A DNA stretch of 60,932 bases, from contig JAEEZZ010000082.1 of the NCBI GenBank assembly GCA_016292255.1, positions 1 to 60,932 on the forward strand. Reading direction: 5' to 3'. This stretch comes from Oscillospiraceae bacterium. GTDB taxonomy: Bacteria > Bacillota > Clostridia > Oscillospirales > Oscillospiraceae. Shown in pieces: positions 38,954 to 47,633 of this stretch. The notes beneath the pieces were generated by a model, which was not told the DNA's origin, did not search any database, and saw only the letters and a list, made by a program, of their open reading frames with translations. Position 1 is the stretch's first letter, and every line of letters starts with the position of its first letter. Position numbers and translations under genes: made by a program.

Positions 38954-40162
38954 ATGATCAAAGGCGATGACGCGATGATCAAAGGCGCGGACATTTCTTC
39001 ATTGCTGGATGTAGAGGAAGGCAGGGGCAGGTTCTACGACGAGTCACCGGCCGCCAGTTACCAGGCACCGGGAAAAGCCTTCCCCCTGGGGGGAAGGTGC
39101 CCCAGTGCGCACACTGGGGCGGATGAGGGGGGCTCCCTGCCAGAAGACGCCCTCTTGATCCTGCAGCGCCGCGGCGTCAATCTGATCCGGCTGCGGCTCT
39201 GGAACGACCCCTATGACGCCGCGGGCAACCCCTACGGCGCGGGGACCAACGATCTGCCCCGGGTCATGGCCCTGGCCCGGCGCTGTAAGGCCCTGGGCCT
39301 GCCCTGGCTGCTGGACTTCCACTACTCCGACTTCTGGGCGGATCCCGGCAAGCAGTACCCCCCCAAGGCCTGGGCGTCCCTGGACGCCGACGGCCTGGAG
39401 CGGGCGGTCTACCACTTCACCCGCGAGACGCTGACGACCCTGGGGGAGGCGGAGCTCCTGCCCGCCATGGTCGCCCCGGGCAACGAGCTGTCCAACGGCC
39501 TGCTCTGGCCCCTGGGCAAGGTTCCAAACTGGGCCAATATCGCCCGCTTTGTGTCCGCGGGAGTCCGGGCCGTGCGGGAGGCCGCCCCGGAGGCCCGGGT
39601 GATGCTCCATCTGGACAACGGCGGCAACAACGCCCTCTACCGGAGCTGGTTCGACAGCTATCTGGCCCACGGCGGCGCGGACTTCGACTGCATCGGCCTG
39701 AGCTACTATCCCTTCTGGCACGGCTCCCTGGAGGCTTTGCGGCACAATCTGCACGACCTGGCAGAGCGTTACGGTAGACCAATGATTGTGGCGGAGACCT
39801 CCATGGCCTTCACTCTGGCGGACTGCCGGGAGCGGGAGGGCCTGGGCCCCGACCAAAAACGGGGTCTGGCGGCCAACGAAAAGACCGCCGCCTGTGTGCC
39901 CTACCCCGCCACCCCGGCGGGCCAGGCGGACTTCCTCCGGGAGCTCTGGGCGGTGATCCGCTCCGTGCCCGGCGGCCTGGGCCGGGGTCTGATCTGGTGG
40001 GAGCCCGCCTGGCTCCCCGTCCCCGGGGCGGAGTGGACCAAGCCCGCGGGCCTGGCCTATATCCACGAAAAGGGCCCCGGCGGCAACGAGTGGGCCAACC
40101 AGGGCCTGTTCGACTACGACGGCCGGGCGCTCCCGGCGCTGGAGCTGCTGGAAAGACTGTAA
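38954..40162 (+). CDS. Intracellular GH53 galactanase with inserted repeat peptide
   Basis: 402 residues; ATG at 38954 after AGGAG (ATG at 38975 possible). No signal peptide. The GH53 core is clear: NLIRLRLWNDPYDAAG, LLDFHYSDFWADPGKQ, acid/base Glu 178 in VAPGNELSNG, YYPFWHGSLEAL, nucleophile Glu 281 in VAETSMA. It should cut imported galacto-oligosaccharides in the cytosol. Residues 41-60 (KAFPLGGRCPSAHTGADEG) come from a 58-bp repeat identical to the one in trmK, placed where the secreted GH53 has the short YYDRDGQERDVFEILAANG stretch. Confidence 0.92.
   Translation: MIKGDDAMIKGADISSLLDVEEGRGRFYDESPAASYQAPGKAFPLGGRCPSAHTGADEGGSLPEDALLILQRRGVNLIRLRLWNDPYDAAGNPYGAGTNDLPRVMALARRCKALGLPWLLDFHYSDFWADPGKQYPPKAWASLDADGLERAVYHFTRETLTTLGEAELLPAMVAPGNELSNGLLWPLGKVPNWANIARFVSAGVRAVREAAPEARVMLHLDNGGNNALYRSWFDSYLAHGGADFDCIGLSYYPFWHGSLEALRHNLHDLAERYGRPMIVAETSMAFTLADCREREGLGPDQKRGLAANEKTAACVPYPATPAGQADFLRELWAVIRSVPGGLGRGLIWWEPAWLPVPGAEWTKPAGLAYIHEKGPGGNEWANQGLFDYDGRALPALELLERL
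39074..39131 (+). repeat. 58-bp double-hairpin repeat inside GH53 gene (copy 2)
   Basis: Identical over 58 bases to 24619-24676, with the same two hairpins. It is read in the same frame as in trmK, so both proteins carry the same extra peptide. Confidence 0.95.
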
Positions 40163-40215
40163 TGCATCATGCAAAATGCATCGCATAATGCGTAAAAACC
40201 GCACCGTGCGGCGGA
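40163..40215. repeat. Short ATGCAT/CGCAT palindromes after GH53
   Basis: Several tiny palindromes follow each other: ATGCATCATGCAAAATGCAT, CGCATAATGCG and CCGCACCGTGCGG. The layout recalls the mini-hairpin array at 25191-25429. They may act as the 3' end of the GH53 transcript. Confidence 0.5.
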
Positions 40216-40222
40216 AAAAACC

Positions 40223-40251
40223 TTGCAATTCACCCCCCGATACTGTATTCT
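40223..40251 (+). promoter_or_regulatory. Sigma-A promoter for the SLH/L,D-transpeptidase gene
   Basis: TTGCAA (40223-40228) and TATTCT (40246-40251) lie 17 bases apart, 39 bases before the start codon. Confidence 0.55.
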
Positions 40252-40290
40252 ATATACAGGAAAGAAAACGGAATCATAGGAGGAGTTGAA

Positions 40291-42651
40291 ATGAAGCTTC
40301 GCCCTGCACTGCGTTGGATCGCCCTGCTTCTGGCGGCTGCGCTGGCGCTCTCCGCCCCTGTTTTTGCCGCGCCATCTGCCCGCGCTCATTATGGGGAGAT
40401 CCCTGCCGTGGAACCCTCGACGCCTGCGGAGATCGCAGGGAACGAGGAGACGGAACCCCCGGTGGAAACAGAGCCCCCGGCGGAAACGGGACCCAGCGAA
40501 GGCGGTGAGGCTCCGGAGGAGCCCACGGACCCGGATACGCCGGAGGAGCCCGACGAAAAGCCGCTGTCCGAATGGACGGACGAGGAGATCATCGAGGCCT
40601 ACGGGATCGCGGACGATTGGTCCAGAAACGCGCTGGTCTTTGCCGTGCGTACCGGCCTGCTGAAAGGCCGCGGCGACGCAGGGCTGTGCCCCCAGAGTGC
40701 GCTCACCCGGGCGGAATTGGCTGCCGTCATCATGCGCTTCCTGGGCAGCGAGGCCAGAGCGGACCTCTCCGCCTACACGGATCTCGACCCCGAGGGGTGG
40801 TACTACGACTATTTCTCCCGGGCGGTAGCCCTGGGCCTGTTCAGCGGCACCTCCGATACGACGATGTCGCCCAACGCGCTGGTTACCCGGGAGCAGGCTG
40901 TGACCGTGCTGGCGCGGGTCTTCGGCATCAACGGGCGGGATCGCAAAAACATCTACCGCTTCGCCGATTGGAACGACGTCAGCGGCTGGTCGGCCAAATA
41001 CTTCTCCGCGATGATCGAAGCCAGGCTGGTCTCCGGCACCAACGTGGGCCTGGAGCCCAAGGCCATGCTCACCCGGCGGGAGCTGGCGCAGATGCTCTAC
41101 CGGTCGCTGGATGGCTTCGGCCAGGAGCTCCCCGCCCAGAGCGGGACGGGCTGCTACGCGCTGACAGCGGCTGCGATCCCCGCCGGCACTGTGATCAACG
41201 GAGATCTGCTGCTGAGCTGCAATGCCGAAACGCTGCGGCTGGAAAACGTGACTGTCCGGGGGCGGCTCATCCTGCACAGCACCAGAAGGATCCGCCTGGA
41301 GCTGAGCGGCTGCAGCATTGAAGATCTGGTGATCTGCGGCACCTGCAAGCTCTACGCTGACAGCGGCGTGAACACCCTCACCGTTTTGACGCGGACGGAG
41401 CTTTACGGCAGTGTCAACTGCGTGGAAAACTATTACGCCTTCACCGTTCACGCGGGCTCCCATGCGGGCGCCGTCAACGTCTACGAGGGCGGCACCGTGG
41501 CCGGCGTTGTGCTGGATGGTACGGTGGGCGTCGTGAACGTCTATGGCCGGGACTGCCTGGTCGGCGGCAAGGGCCGGGCGGAGGAGGTCAACGTCTACGG
41601 CAAGGGCCTGTATCTGTTCTGCGAGGCCGGCGTGTGCAACAGCCGCATCGTGCCCACGCTCTCGGATCTGGTGGCGACACGCTCTGACAGCGATATCCCC
41701 AAGCCGAACGCCACATGGATCAACGTGGGCCTGTATCTGACCAACCTGCCTCCCGCTCCCCGGGGCGGCACGCTGACCTGGTACATCGACGGGGTCAAGC
41801 GGGGAGAAACCACCAAGCTGCTTGAGGAAGGAATGTATACCGTTGTGGCCTCGGATTTCTCCGCAGCCCTTTCCTCCGGCCGTGGGGAGGTGCCCGTCCG
41901 CTTTGTGCTGAGCTCGGAGGATGAGACCTTCGTCTACGAGAACAAGGTGAACACTGCCGCCTGGGTCGCCGCCGAGGCCGCCACCATCCGCACGCAGTCC
42001 GTGCAGGCGTCCCTCAGATACGCCGCCACCCTCTACAGCGGCTACAACATCAGCGCCAGAACCTTCAGCGGCGCCATGCAGACCGTGCCCGCCGGGACGG
42101 TGGTGACCCTTCTCAAGACCTCCAAGTCCACCGGCGCCAGGGTGCAGCTTTCCAACGGTACCGTGGGCTGGGTGTCCTACAGCGCCCTGTCCATCTACTC
42201 CGGAAACTATTACACCACCTCGGACTACTCCCGGGAGGCAAAGGAATATTATGTTAACCATGTGAAGTACTGCTCCAGCTCCACCGGCTATTTGATCTGG
42301 GTCAGCCTCTACACGCAAAAGATCAACGTGTTCGAGGGCTATTGGGGCCACTGGAAGCTGATCCGCTGCTTCCCCTGCGCCTCCGGCCTGAACACCAGCC
42401 CCACGCCGGTGGAATCCGTTGAGATCCGGTACCGAACCGCCCGGTGGACCTACGACTATTTCTACGTCCACCACGTTTCCGTGTTCGATGAGGCCCGGGG
42501 CTTCCACTCCATCCCCATCTCCTACAACGGGAGCGTCTATGACGGAACCATCGGCCAACCCGCATCGGGCGGCTGCGTGCGGATGCTGGAAGCGGACTGC
42601 ACCTGGATCTACGACAATATTCCCACCGGCACAGCGGTGGAGATCTACTGA
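40291..42651 (+). CDS. S-layer-homology protein with L,D-transpeptidase domain
   Basis: 786 residues. The signal peptide ends near VFAAPS. An acidic Pro/Glu linker (residues about 45-95) is followed by three SLH repeats (about 100-280: ALTRAELAAVIMRFLG, LVTREQAVTVLARVFG, MLTRRELAQMLYRSLD), a beta-solenoid-like part, an SH3-like segment (VQLSNGTVGWVSYSAL) and a C-terminal YkuD domain. The catalytic Cys 762 is in SGGCVRM; the usual motif has His before the Gly. It should bind the wall through SLH and make 3-3 peptidoglycan links or attach proteins. AGGAGG precedes the ATG. Confidence 0.88.
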   Translation: MKLRPALRWIALLLAAALALSAPVFAAPSARAHYGEIPAVEPSTPAEIAGNEETEPPVETEPPAETGPSEGGEAPEEPTDPDTPEEPDEKPLSEWTDEEIIEAYGIADDWSRNALVFAVRTGLLKGRGDAGLCPQSALTRAELAAVIMRFLGSEARADLSAYTDLDPEGWYYDYFSRAVALGLFSGTSDTTMSPNALVTREQAVTVLARVFGINGRDRKNIYRFADWNDVSGWSAKYFSAMIEARLVSGTNVGLEPKAMLTRRELAQMLYRSLDGFGQELPAQSGTGCYALTAAAIPAGTVINGDLLLSCNAETLRLENVTVRGRLILHSTRRIRLELSGCSIEDLVICGTCKLYADSGVNTLTVLTRTELYGSVNCVENYYAFTVHAGSHAGAVNVYEGGTVAGVVLDGTVGVVNVYGRDCLVGGKGRAEEVNVYGKGLYLFCEAGVCNSRIVPTLSDLVATRSDSDIPKPNATWINVGLYLTNLPPAPRGGTLTWYIDGVKRGETTKLLEEGMYTVVASDFSAALSSGRGEVPVRFVLSSEDETFVYENKVNTAAWVAAEAATIRTQSVQASLRYAATLYSGYNISARTFSGAMQTVPAGTVVTLLKTSKSTGARVQLSNGTVGWVSYSALSIYSGNYYTTSDYSREAKEYYVNHVKYCSSSTGYLIWVSLYTQKINVFEGYWGHWKLIRCFPCASGLNTSPTPVESVEIRYRTARWTYDYFYVHHVSVFDEARGFHSIPISYNGSVYDGTIGQPASGGCVRMLEADCTWIYDNIPTGTAVEIY

Positions 42652-42664
42652 AAAATCCATACGA

Positions 42665-42699
42665 AAACGGCGCGCTGCCAAAAAAACAGCGCGCCGTTT
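42665..42699. terminator. Bidirectional terminator
   Basis: Thirteen-base perfect arms (AAACGGCGCGCTG and complement) with a 9-base A-rich loop lie between the convergent transpeptidase and prfC genes. A/T runs flank the stem on both sides. Confidence 0.8.
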
Positions 42700-42709
42700 C
42701 TGTGTCATA

Positions 42710-44293
42710 TCAGTTTTCTCCCGTTTCGGCCAGCTCCAGCCCGGGGTTCTTGCGTTTGGTAAAGTCGATGGCCCAGAAGGAGGAGAAGACCAGCAGCTTG
42801 CGGCCCCGGTAGTCCTCCAGCAGCTCCACGTCGGAGGAGAGGTTCAGATCCTTCTCCGGCACGGGGCTGGCGGTGATGAAGCGCAGCTCCTCGTAGGGCA
42901 GGCCCTCCATCCGCAGCTCCACCCCGTACTCGCTCCGCATCCGGTATTGGAACACGTCGAACTGCAGGGTGCCCACCACGCCCACGATGACCTCCTCCAT
43001 GCCGGTGTCCGGCTTCTTGAAGATCTGGATGGCGCCCTCCTGGGCGATCTGCTCGGTGCCCTTGATGAACTGCTTCCGCTTCATGGTGTCCTTTGGGCTC
43101 ACCCGGCAGAAGTGCTCCGGGGCGAAGGTGGGGATGCCGGCAAATTTGAACTTCTTGCCGGGGACGGTGATGGTGTCGCCGATGGCGAAGATGCCCGGGT
43201 CAAAGACGCCGATGATGTCGCCGGCATAGGCCTCCTCCACGATCTCCCGCTCCGAGGCCATAAGCTGCTGGGGCTGGGAAAGCCGCATCTTCTTGCCCGC
43301 CTGGACGTGGTAGTATTCCGCGTCCCGCTGGAATTGACCGGAGCAGATCCGCATAAAGGCCAGCCGATCCCGGTGGGCCTTGTTCATGTTGGCCTGGATC
43401 TTGAAGACGAAGGCGGAGAAATCGGGGGAGAAGGCGTCGATCACGCCGCAGTCCGCCGTCCGGGAGAGGGGCGGGGGCGTCATCCGCAGGAATTCTTCCA
43501 GGAAGGGCTCAATGCCGAAGTTGTTCAGGGCGGAGCCGAAGAACACGGGGCTCAGCTCACCGGCCCGGACCTCGTCCATGTTGAACTCCCGGCCCGCGGA
43601 GAGCAGCTCCACGTCATCGATGAGCTTGGCGTGCTTTTCGCTGCCCAGGATCTCGTCCAGCGCCGCGTCGTAGAGGTCGATGGCCTGTTTTTCGGCCTTG
43701 TTCTTGCCGGAGAGGCCGGAGAACAGCAGCAGCTGGCCCCCCTGTCGGTCGTAGACCCCCCGGAACTCCTTGCCGGAGCCGATGGGCCAGTTCATGGCGC
43801 AGGTCTCGATGCCCAGCTCCCGTTCCAGCTCGTCCAGCAGGTCGAAGGGATCCTTGGCCTCCCGGTCCATCTTGTTGATAAAGGTGAAGATGGGGATGTG
43901 CCGCATGGCGCAAACCTTGAAGAGCTTCCGGGTCTGGGGCTCCACGCCCTTGGCCCCGTCGATGACCATGACGGCGGAGTCGGCGGCCATCAGGGTGCGG
44001 TAGGTGTCCTCGGAAAAGTCCTGGTGGCCGGGGGTGTCCAGGATGTTGATGCAGAAGCCGCCGTACTGGAACTGCATCACGGAGGAGGTGACGGAGATGC
44101 CGCGCTGCTTTTCGATCTCCATCCAGTCGGAGACGGCGGCACGGGAATTCTTTTTGCCCTTGACGGCCCCCGCCTGGGCGATGGCTCCGCCATAGAGCAG
44201 GAATTTTTCGGTCAAGGTGGTTTTACCGGCGTCCGGGTGGGAGATAATGGCAAAGGTCCGCCGCCGGGAGATTTCTTGTTGTAGGGTTGACAT
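42710..44293 (-). CDS. prfC: Peptide chain release factor 3
   Basis: 527 residues from MSTLQQEISR; the upstream extension covers only low-complexity repeats. GTPase motifs: SHPDAGKTTLTEKFL (P-loop), DTPGHQDFSEDTYR (G3), FINKMDREAKDP (G4). The C-terminal RF3 domain follows (QFDVFQYRMRSEYGVE). It is a translational GTPase that recycles RF1/RF2 from the ribosome after termination. Length and motifs are typical. Confidence 0.97.
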   Translation of the reverse strand: MSTLQQEISRRRTFAIISHPDAGKTTLTEKFLLYGGAIAQAGAVKGKKNSRAAVSDWMEIEKQRGISVTSSVMQFQYGGFCINILDTPGHQDFSEDTYRTLMAADSAVMVIDGAKGVEPQTRKLFKVCAMRHIPIFTFINKMDREAKDPFDLLDELERELGIETCAMNWPIGSGKEFRGVYDRQGGQLLLFSGLSGKNKAEKQAIDLYDAALDEILGSEKHAKLIDDVELLSAGREFNMDEVRAGELSPVFFGSALNNFGIEPFLEEFLRMTPPPLSRTADCGVIDAFSPDFSAFVFKIQANMNKAHRDRLAFMRICSGQFQRDAEYYHVQAGKKMRLSQPQQLMASEREIVEEAYAGDIIGVFDPGIFAIGDTITVPGKKFKFAGIPTFAPEHFCRVSPKDTMKRKQFIKGTEQIAQEGAIQIFKKPDTGMEEVIVGVVGTLQFDVFQYRMRSEYGVELRMEGLPYEELRFITASPVPEKDLNLSSDVELLEDYRGRKLLVFSSFWAIDFTKRKNPGLELAETGEN

Positions 44294-44310
44294 AATATAT
44301 ACCTCGGTGC

Positions 44311-44497
44311 AAGTTGAAAATTGAAAATGGAAAGTTGAAAATGATCTGGCGACCATCATATCACAACAATCATAAAAATACAAGGAAAAATCGGTTGCAA
44401 TTTCCTAAAAAACAGAGTAAAATACAAATTAACGTGTCCGGATATCCGCAGAACACAGTAATTTTCAATTCTCAACTTTCAACTTTCAATTCTTTCA
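44311..44497. repeat. Inverted TTGAAAATTGAAAATGG-type repeats
   Basis: A purine-rich stretch at 44311-44342 (AAGTTGAAAATTGAAAATGG) is matched by pyrimidine-rich copies in opposite orientation at 44461-44497 (CAACTTTCAACTTTCAATTC). The gap between them is A/T-rich and contains the prfC promoter. No gene is visible here. Confidence 0.6.
44355..44383 (-). promoter_or_regulatory. Sigma-A promoter for prfC
   Basis: On the reverse strand TTGTAT (44378-44383) and TATGAT (44355-44360) lie 17 bases apart, about 60 bases before the prfC start. Confidence 0.6.
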
Positions 44498-44514
44498 GAA
44501 AGGGGGGCTTTTCC

Positions 44515-45915
44515 GTGGATCGCAATTCGCCCATCGTCGTCTTTGACTCCGGTGTGGGCGGTGTCAGCGTCCTGCGTTCCCTGGTGCGGGAGCTGTCGGA
44601 CGAGCAGTTCATCTATTTCGGCGACTCCGCCAACGCCCCCTACGGCCCCCGAAGCACAGAGGAGATCCGGGGCCTGACCCTGGAAAACCTGACCCGCCTG
44701 AAAAATGAATACGATTTCAAGGCCGCGGTCATCGCCTGCAACACCGCCACCTCCGCCGCCATCGGGGCGCTGCGGGCCGCCTGGCCGGAGCTGCCCATCA
44801 TTGGCATCGAGCCCGCCTTGAAGCCTGCCGCCGACCGGCACCCCGGCGGGACGGTGGTGGTCATGGCCACCGAGACCACCCTGCGGGAAGAGAAATTTGC
44901 GGCCATGACCCGGCGGATGGAAAGCCGCTGCCGGATCGTCAGCCTGCCCTGCCCGGAGCTGGTGGAGTTCGTGGAGCGGGGAGAGACCGACAGCCCCGCT
45001 CTGGAGGACTACCTCCGGCGAGTGCTGGAGCCCTATGCCAACGGCGGCGCGGACGCCGTGGTCCTGGGCTGTACCCACTATCCCTTCGCCGCGGCGGCCC
45101 TGCGCCGGGTCCTGGCGCCGGAGACGGAGCTGCTGGACGGGGCCGACGGCACGGCCCGCAATACCCGCTCCCAGCTGGCCGAACGCTCCCTGCTGCGGGA
45201 GACCGGCCCCGGCAGCGTGGTATTTCTGAATTCCAGCCCGGATCACGCCCTGCCGGAGCTCTGCGGCCGCCTGCTGCAAATGCCTCCGCTGCCTCCGCTG
45301 CCGGAAAAAACCGTAAGGAGAACGACTATGGATCCCAAAGAACGCTTTGTTTCGATTTATCGCCAATACATTCACCGGGAGGGTGCGGAGGAGCTGATGG
45401 ACTATCTGCTCCAGTCCGATTTCTTCGAGGCGCCCGCCAGCGCCCGCTATCACTCCGCTGTGGCGGGGGGCCTGTGCCAGCACAGTCTGAACGTCTACGA
45501 CTGCCTTCGGGCCTACCTGGCCCGGCCCCGGGTTCAGCAGGTCTACGGCCTGACTGGGGAGGAGTACAGCGAGGAGAGCGTGGCCATCGTGGCCCTGCTC
45601 CACGACCTTTGCAAGATCGGCTGCTACAAGGCGGGCTTCCGCAACGTCAAGGACGAGCGGGGGGCCTGGCAGAAGGTGCCCACCTACAACTTTGAGGACG
45701 AGTTCCCCTTCGGCCACGGGGAGAAATCCGTCTGGATGGTCATGAAGTATATGAAGCTCACCGACCACGAGGCCTTTGCCATCCGTTACCACATGGGCTT
45801 CTCCGGGGAGGAGGACGCCCGCACCGTGGGCCAGGCCCTGGCCAAATTCCCCCTGGCCTTCGCTCTGAACGTAGCCGACTCCGAGGCGACGTACTTTTTG
45901 GAGGAAACACCGTAA
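44515..45915 (+). CDS. murI: Glutamate racemase fused to an HD-domain hydrolase
   Basis: 466 residues from a GTG at 44515 after AAAGGGGGG. Residues 1 to about 265 are glutamate racemase: VFDSGVGGVSVLRSL, YFGDSANAPYGPR, catalytic Cys in VIACNTATS and VLGCTHYPF. It supplies D-glutamate for peptidoglycan. From Met 272 an HD-type domain follows (CQHSLNVYDCL, ALLHDLCKIGCYKAG, and a later HMGFSGEED), as in nucleotide phosphohydrolases. A good ribosome site (TAAGGAG) and ATG lie exactly at the junction, so the HD part may also be made separately. The fusion is unusual. Confidence 0.88.
   Translation: MDRNSPIVVFDSGVGGVSVLRSLVRELSDEQFIYFGDSANAPYGPRSTEEIRGLTLENLTRLKNEYDFKAAVIACNTATSAAIGALRAAWPELPIIGIEPALKPAADRHPGGTVVVMATETTLREEKFAAMTRRMESRCRIVSLPCPELVEFVERGETDSPALEDYLRRVLEPYANGGADAVVLGCTHYPFAAAALRRVLAPETELLDGADGTARNTRSQLAERSLLRETGPGSVVFLNSSPDHALPELCGRLLQMPPLPPLPEKTVRRTTMDPKERFVSIYRQYIHREGAEELMDYLLQSDFFEAPASARYHSAVAGGLCQHSLNVYDCLRAYLARPRVQQVYGLTGEEYSEESVAIVALLHDLCKIGCYKAGFRNVKDERGAWQKVPTYNFEDEFPFGHGEKSVWMVMKYMKLTDHEAFAIRYHMGFSGEEDARTVGQALAKFPLAFALNVADSEATYFLEETP
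45315..45330 (+). promoter_or_regulatory. Internal ribosome binding site in murI-HD
   Basis: TAAGGAG followed eight bases later by ATG (45328-45330) lies inside the open murI frame and would start an HD-domain protein of 195 residues. It looks like the former start of an independent gene. Confidence 0.65.
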
Positions 45916-45929
45916 CGCGGCAATCGGAA

Positions 45930-45967
45930 AAGAACGGCAGGCGCCCGCCCGGACGCCTGCCGTTCTT
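45930..45967. terminator. Bidirectional terminator after murI-HD
   Basis: Fourteen-base perfect arms (AAGAACGGCAGGCG and complement) with a 10-base loop lie between convergent murI-HD and the anti-sigma gene. Confidence 0.8.
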
Positions 45968-45972
45968 GTGTG

Positions 45973-47025
45973 TTATTGTTCGGGGAATACCAGGTAAGCG
46001 GTCTTCTCCGAATTCGGGACGTAGTTCTCGCCGGGGAAGAACAGCCGCCAGTTTTCTTCGGTACGCATCCGGTCGGCCCAATCACCGGGCCAGGACTCCG
46101 GCCAGAGGATGCTGCGCTTTCCGGCGGGCCAGCTGATGATCCGGTATAGGCTCGCGCTGCCCGGATCCAGGGCCTCCATGCGATCGGCCAGGGCGTTTTC
46201 GGGGATATCCTCCGGCGTATCGCTGCGGGGGAGCTGGGTCAGCAGCCACTCCTGGATGGCCAGCACGGTGCCGCAGTTCGTCCGGTAGCAGACCAGCCCG
46301 TCCCGGGTCTCGGGCTCCAGCTGGGACAGCAGCTCGTAGAGCTTGGGCTCCTCGGCCTCCAGCAGAGAGAACAGGCTTTCCGGCGTGAACTCCGTGTAGA
46401 GCAGCACGGCGGCGTTTTCCGCCTTGCTGAGGGAGCTGCAGGCTGTCTCCTCCGCCTGGGTGACGGATCTGTGCCGGGCAGACACCTCCGGCATAATTTC
46501 CCATTCGCCGTCAAGGGAGGCGTTTTCGGTGGAAACGGCATAGTAATTGATGCCCTTCATGCCGTTGGACGCGGCGCCCGGCGCGAGTTCAAAGCCCTCC
46601 GCGGCTTCCTGCGGCGCTTCCATGGCATTTTTCGTAGCGACCGGGGTATCATACCTCATCTCCGACGCCTTATCGGCCGCGGAGCTGGCTTTCATATTCA
46701 TCAGGGGGCTGAGCTTCAGCCCAACCAGAAGGACGAGCACAGCGGCTGCTGCGCCCAGGGCAGCCCCGGGGCCGAACCATCTGCGGCGCGGCGTCTTGGC
46801 CTTGCCGGTGGCCTGGTCGATGCGGTAGAGCACGCCCTTTTTGAGCCCCTCGGGAGCGGGCTCCCGCAGCTCGGCGACCTGCTCATCCAGGCCGCGCAGG
46901 GTCTGCATCAGCTTTGCACAGTCGGGACAGGCGGCCAGATGTGCCGCCAGCGCTTCCTCCTCGGCAGGGGAAAGCGCAGCGTCAAGCTTGGCGCTCATCA
47001 AAACCATTGCTTCTTCACAGATCAT
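45973..47025 (-). CDS. Transmembrane zinc-finger anti-sigma factor
   Basis: 350 residues. The N-terminal zf-HC2 motif HLAACPDC marks a ZAS anti-sigma domain. One membrane helix follows (AALGAAAAVLVLLVGLKLS, about residues 88-108), then an extracytoplasmic domain of about 230 residues with no known motif that I recognise. It should hold the ECF sigma factor encoded directly upstream at the membrane. Their genes overlap by 4 bases. The large outer domain is likely the signal sensor. Confidence 0.85.
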   Translation of the reverse strand: MICEEAMVLMSAKLDAALSPAEEEALAAHLAACPDCAKLMQTLRGLDEQVAELREPAPEGLKKGVLYRIDQATGKAKTPRRRWFGPGAALGAAAAVLVLLVGLKLSPLMNMKASSAADKASEMRYDTPVATKNAMEAPQEAAEGFELAPGAASNGMKGINYYAVSTENASLDGEWEIMPEVSARHRSVTQAEETACSSLSKAENAAVLLYTEFTPESLFSLLEAEEPKLYELLSQLEPETRDGLVCYRTNCGTVLAIQEWLLTQLPRSDTPEDIPENALADRMEALDPGSASLYRIISWPAGKRSILWPESWPGDWADRMRTEENWRLFFPGENYVPNSEKTAYLVFPEQ

Positions 47026-47633
47026 GACCGATCCCTCCTTCCTGTAGAGATAGACGTTTCAGAATTCGATTTGTTCCCGCTTTTGACCAAAAGATTTCGC
47101 AGCGCCAGCCGCGCCCGGGAGAGCCGGGATTTTACCGTCCCCTCCCGAAGCTGCAGCGCATCGGCGATCTCCGTGTAGCTCATGTCGTTGATGGCCCGCA
47201 TGGTCAGGATCTGCCGGTATTCCACCGGCAGCTGATTCATGGCCTTTGCCAGCGCTTCCCGGTCCTCGGCGGCCTCCAGGATCTCCTCGGGGCTCTTGCC
47301 GGGATCCGCGATCTCCATTTGGATCTCCTCGCCGTCGTCGTCCACCGCGGTCAGGGACACGGTGGGCCGCCGCTTTTTGGCCCGGAGCCAGTCCAGGCAG
47401 ACGTTGGCCGTCAGCCGGAACAGCCAGGTGGAGAAGGCAGCCTCTCCCTGGAAGCCGGAGAGCCCCCGCCATGCCCGGAAGAAGGCCTCCTGGGAGAGGT
47501 CAAAGGCGTCGTCCGGGTTGCCGCACATCCGCAGGGCCAGGTTGTAGACCCTGTCCTGGTAGGTCTCCACCAGAGTGCCGAAGGCGTTGCTGTCTCCGGC
47601 AAGCACCTGTTCGATGATCTTTTTTTCGTCCAT
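47022..47633 (-). CDS. ECF sigma factor (SigW-like)
   Basis: 203 residues. Region 2 (FGTLVETYQDRVYNLALRMC, AFDLSQEAFFRAWRGL) and region 4 (LPVEYRQILTMRAINDMSYT, LREGTVKSRLSRARLALR) of sigma-70 group IV are both present. It starts at the last base of the dusB stop codon (TAATG overlap) and overlaps the anti-sigma gene by 4 bases. Envelope stress is the usual signal for this group; the actual regulon is unknown. Confidence 0.93.
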   Translation of the reverse strand: MDEKKIIEQVLAGDSNAFGTLVETYQDRVYNLALRMCGNPDDAFDLSQEAFFRAWRGLSGFQGEAAFSTWLFRLTANVCLDWLRAKKRRPTVSLTAVDDDGEEIQMEIADPGKSPEEILEAAEDREALAKAMNQLPVEYRQILTMRAINDMSYTEIADALQLREGTVKSRLSRARLALRNLLVKSGNKSNSETSISTGRRDRS

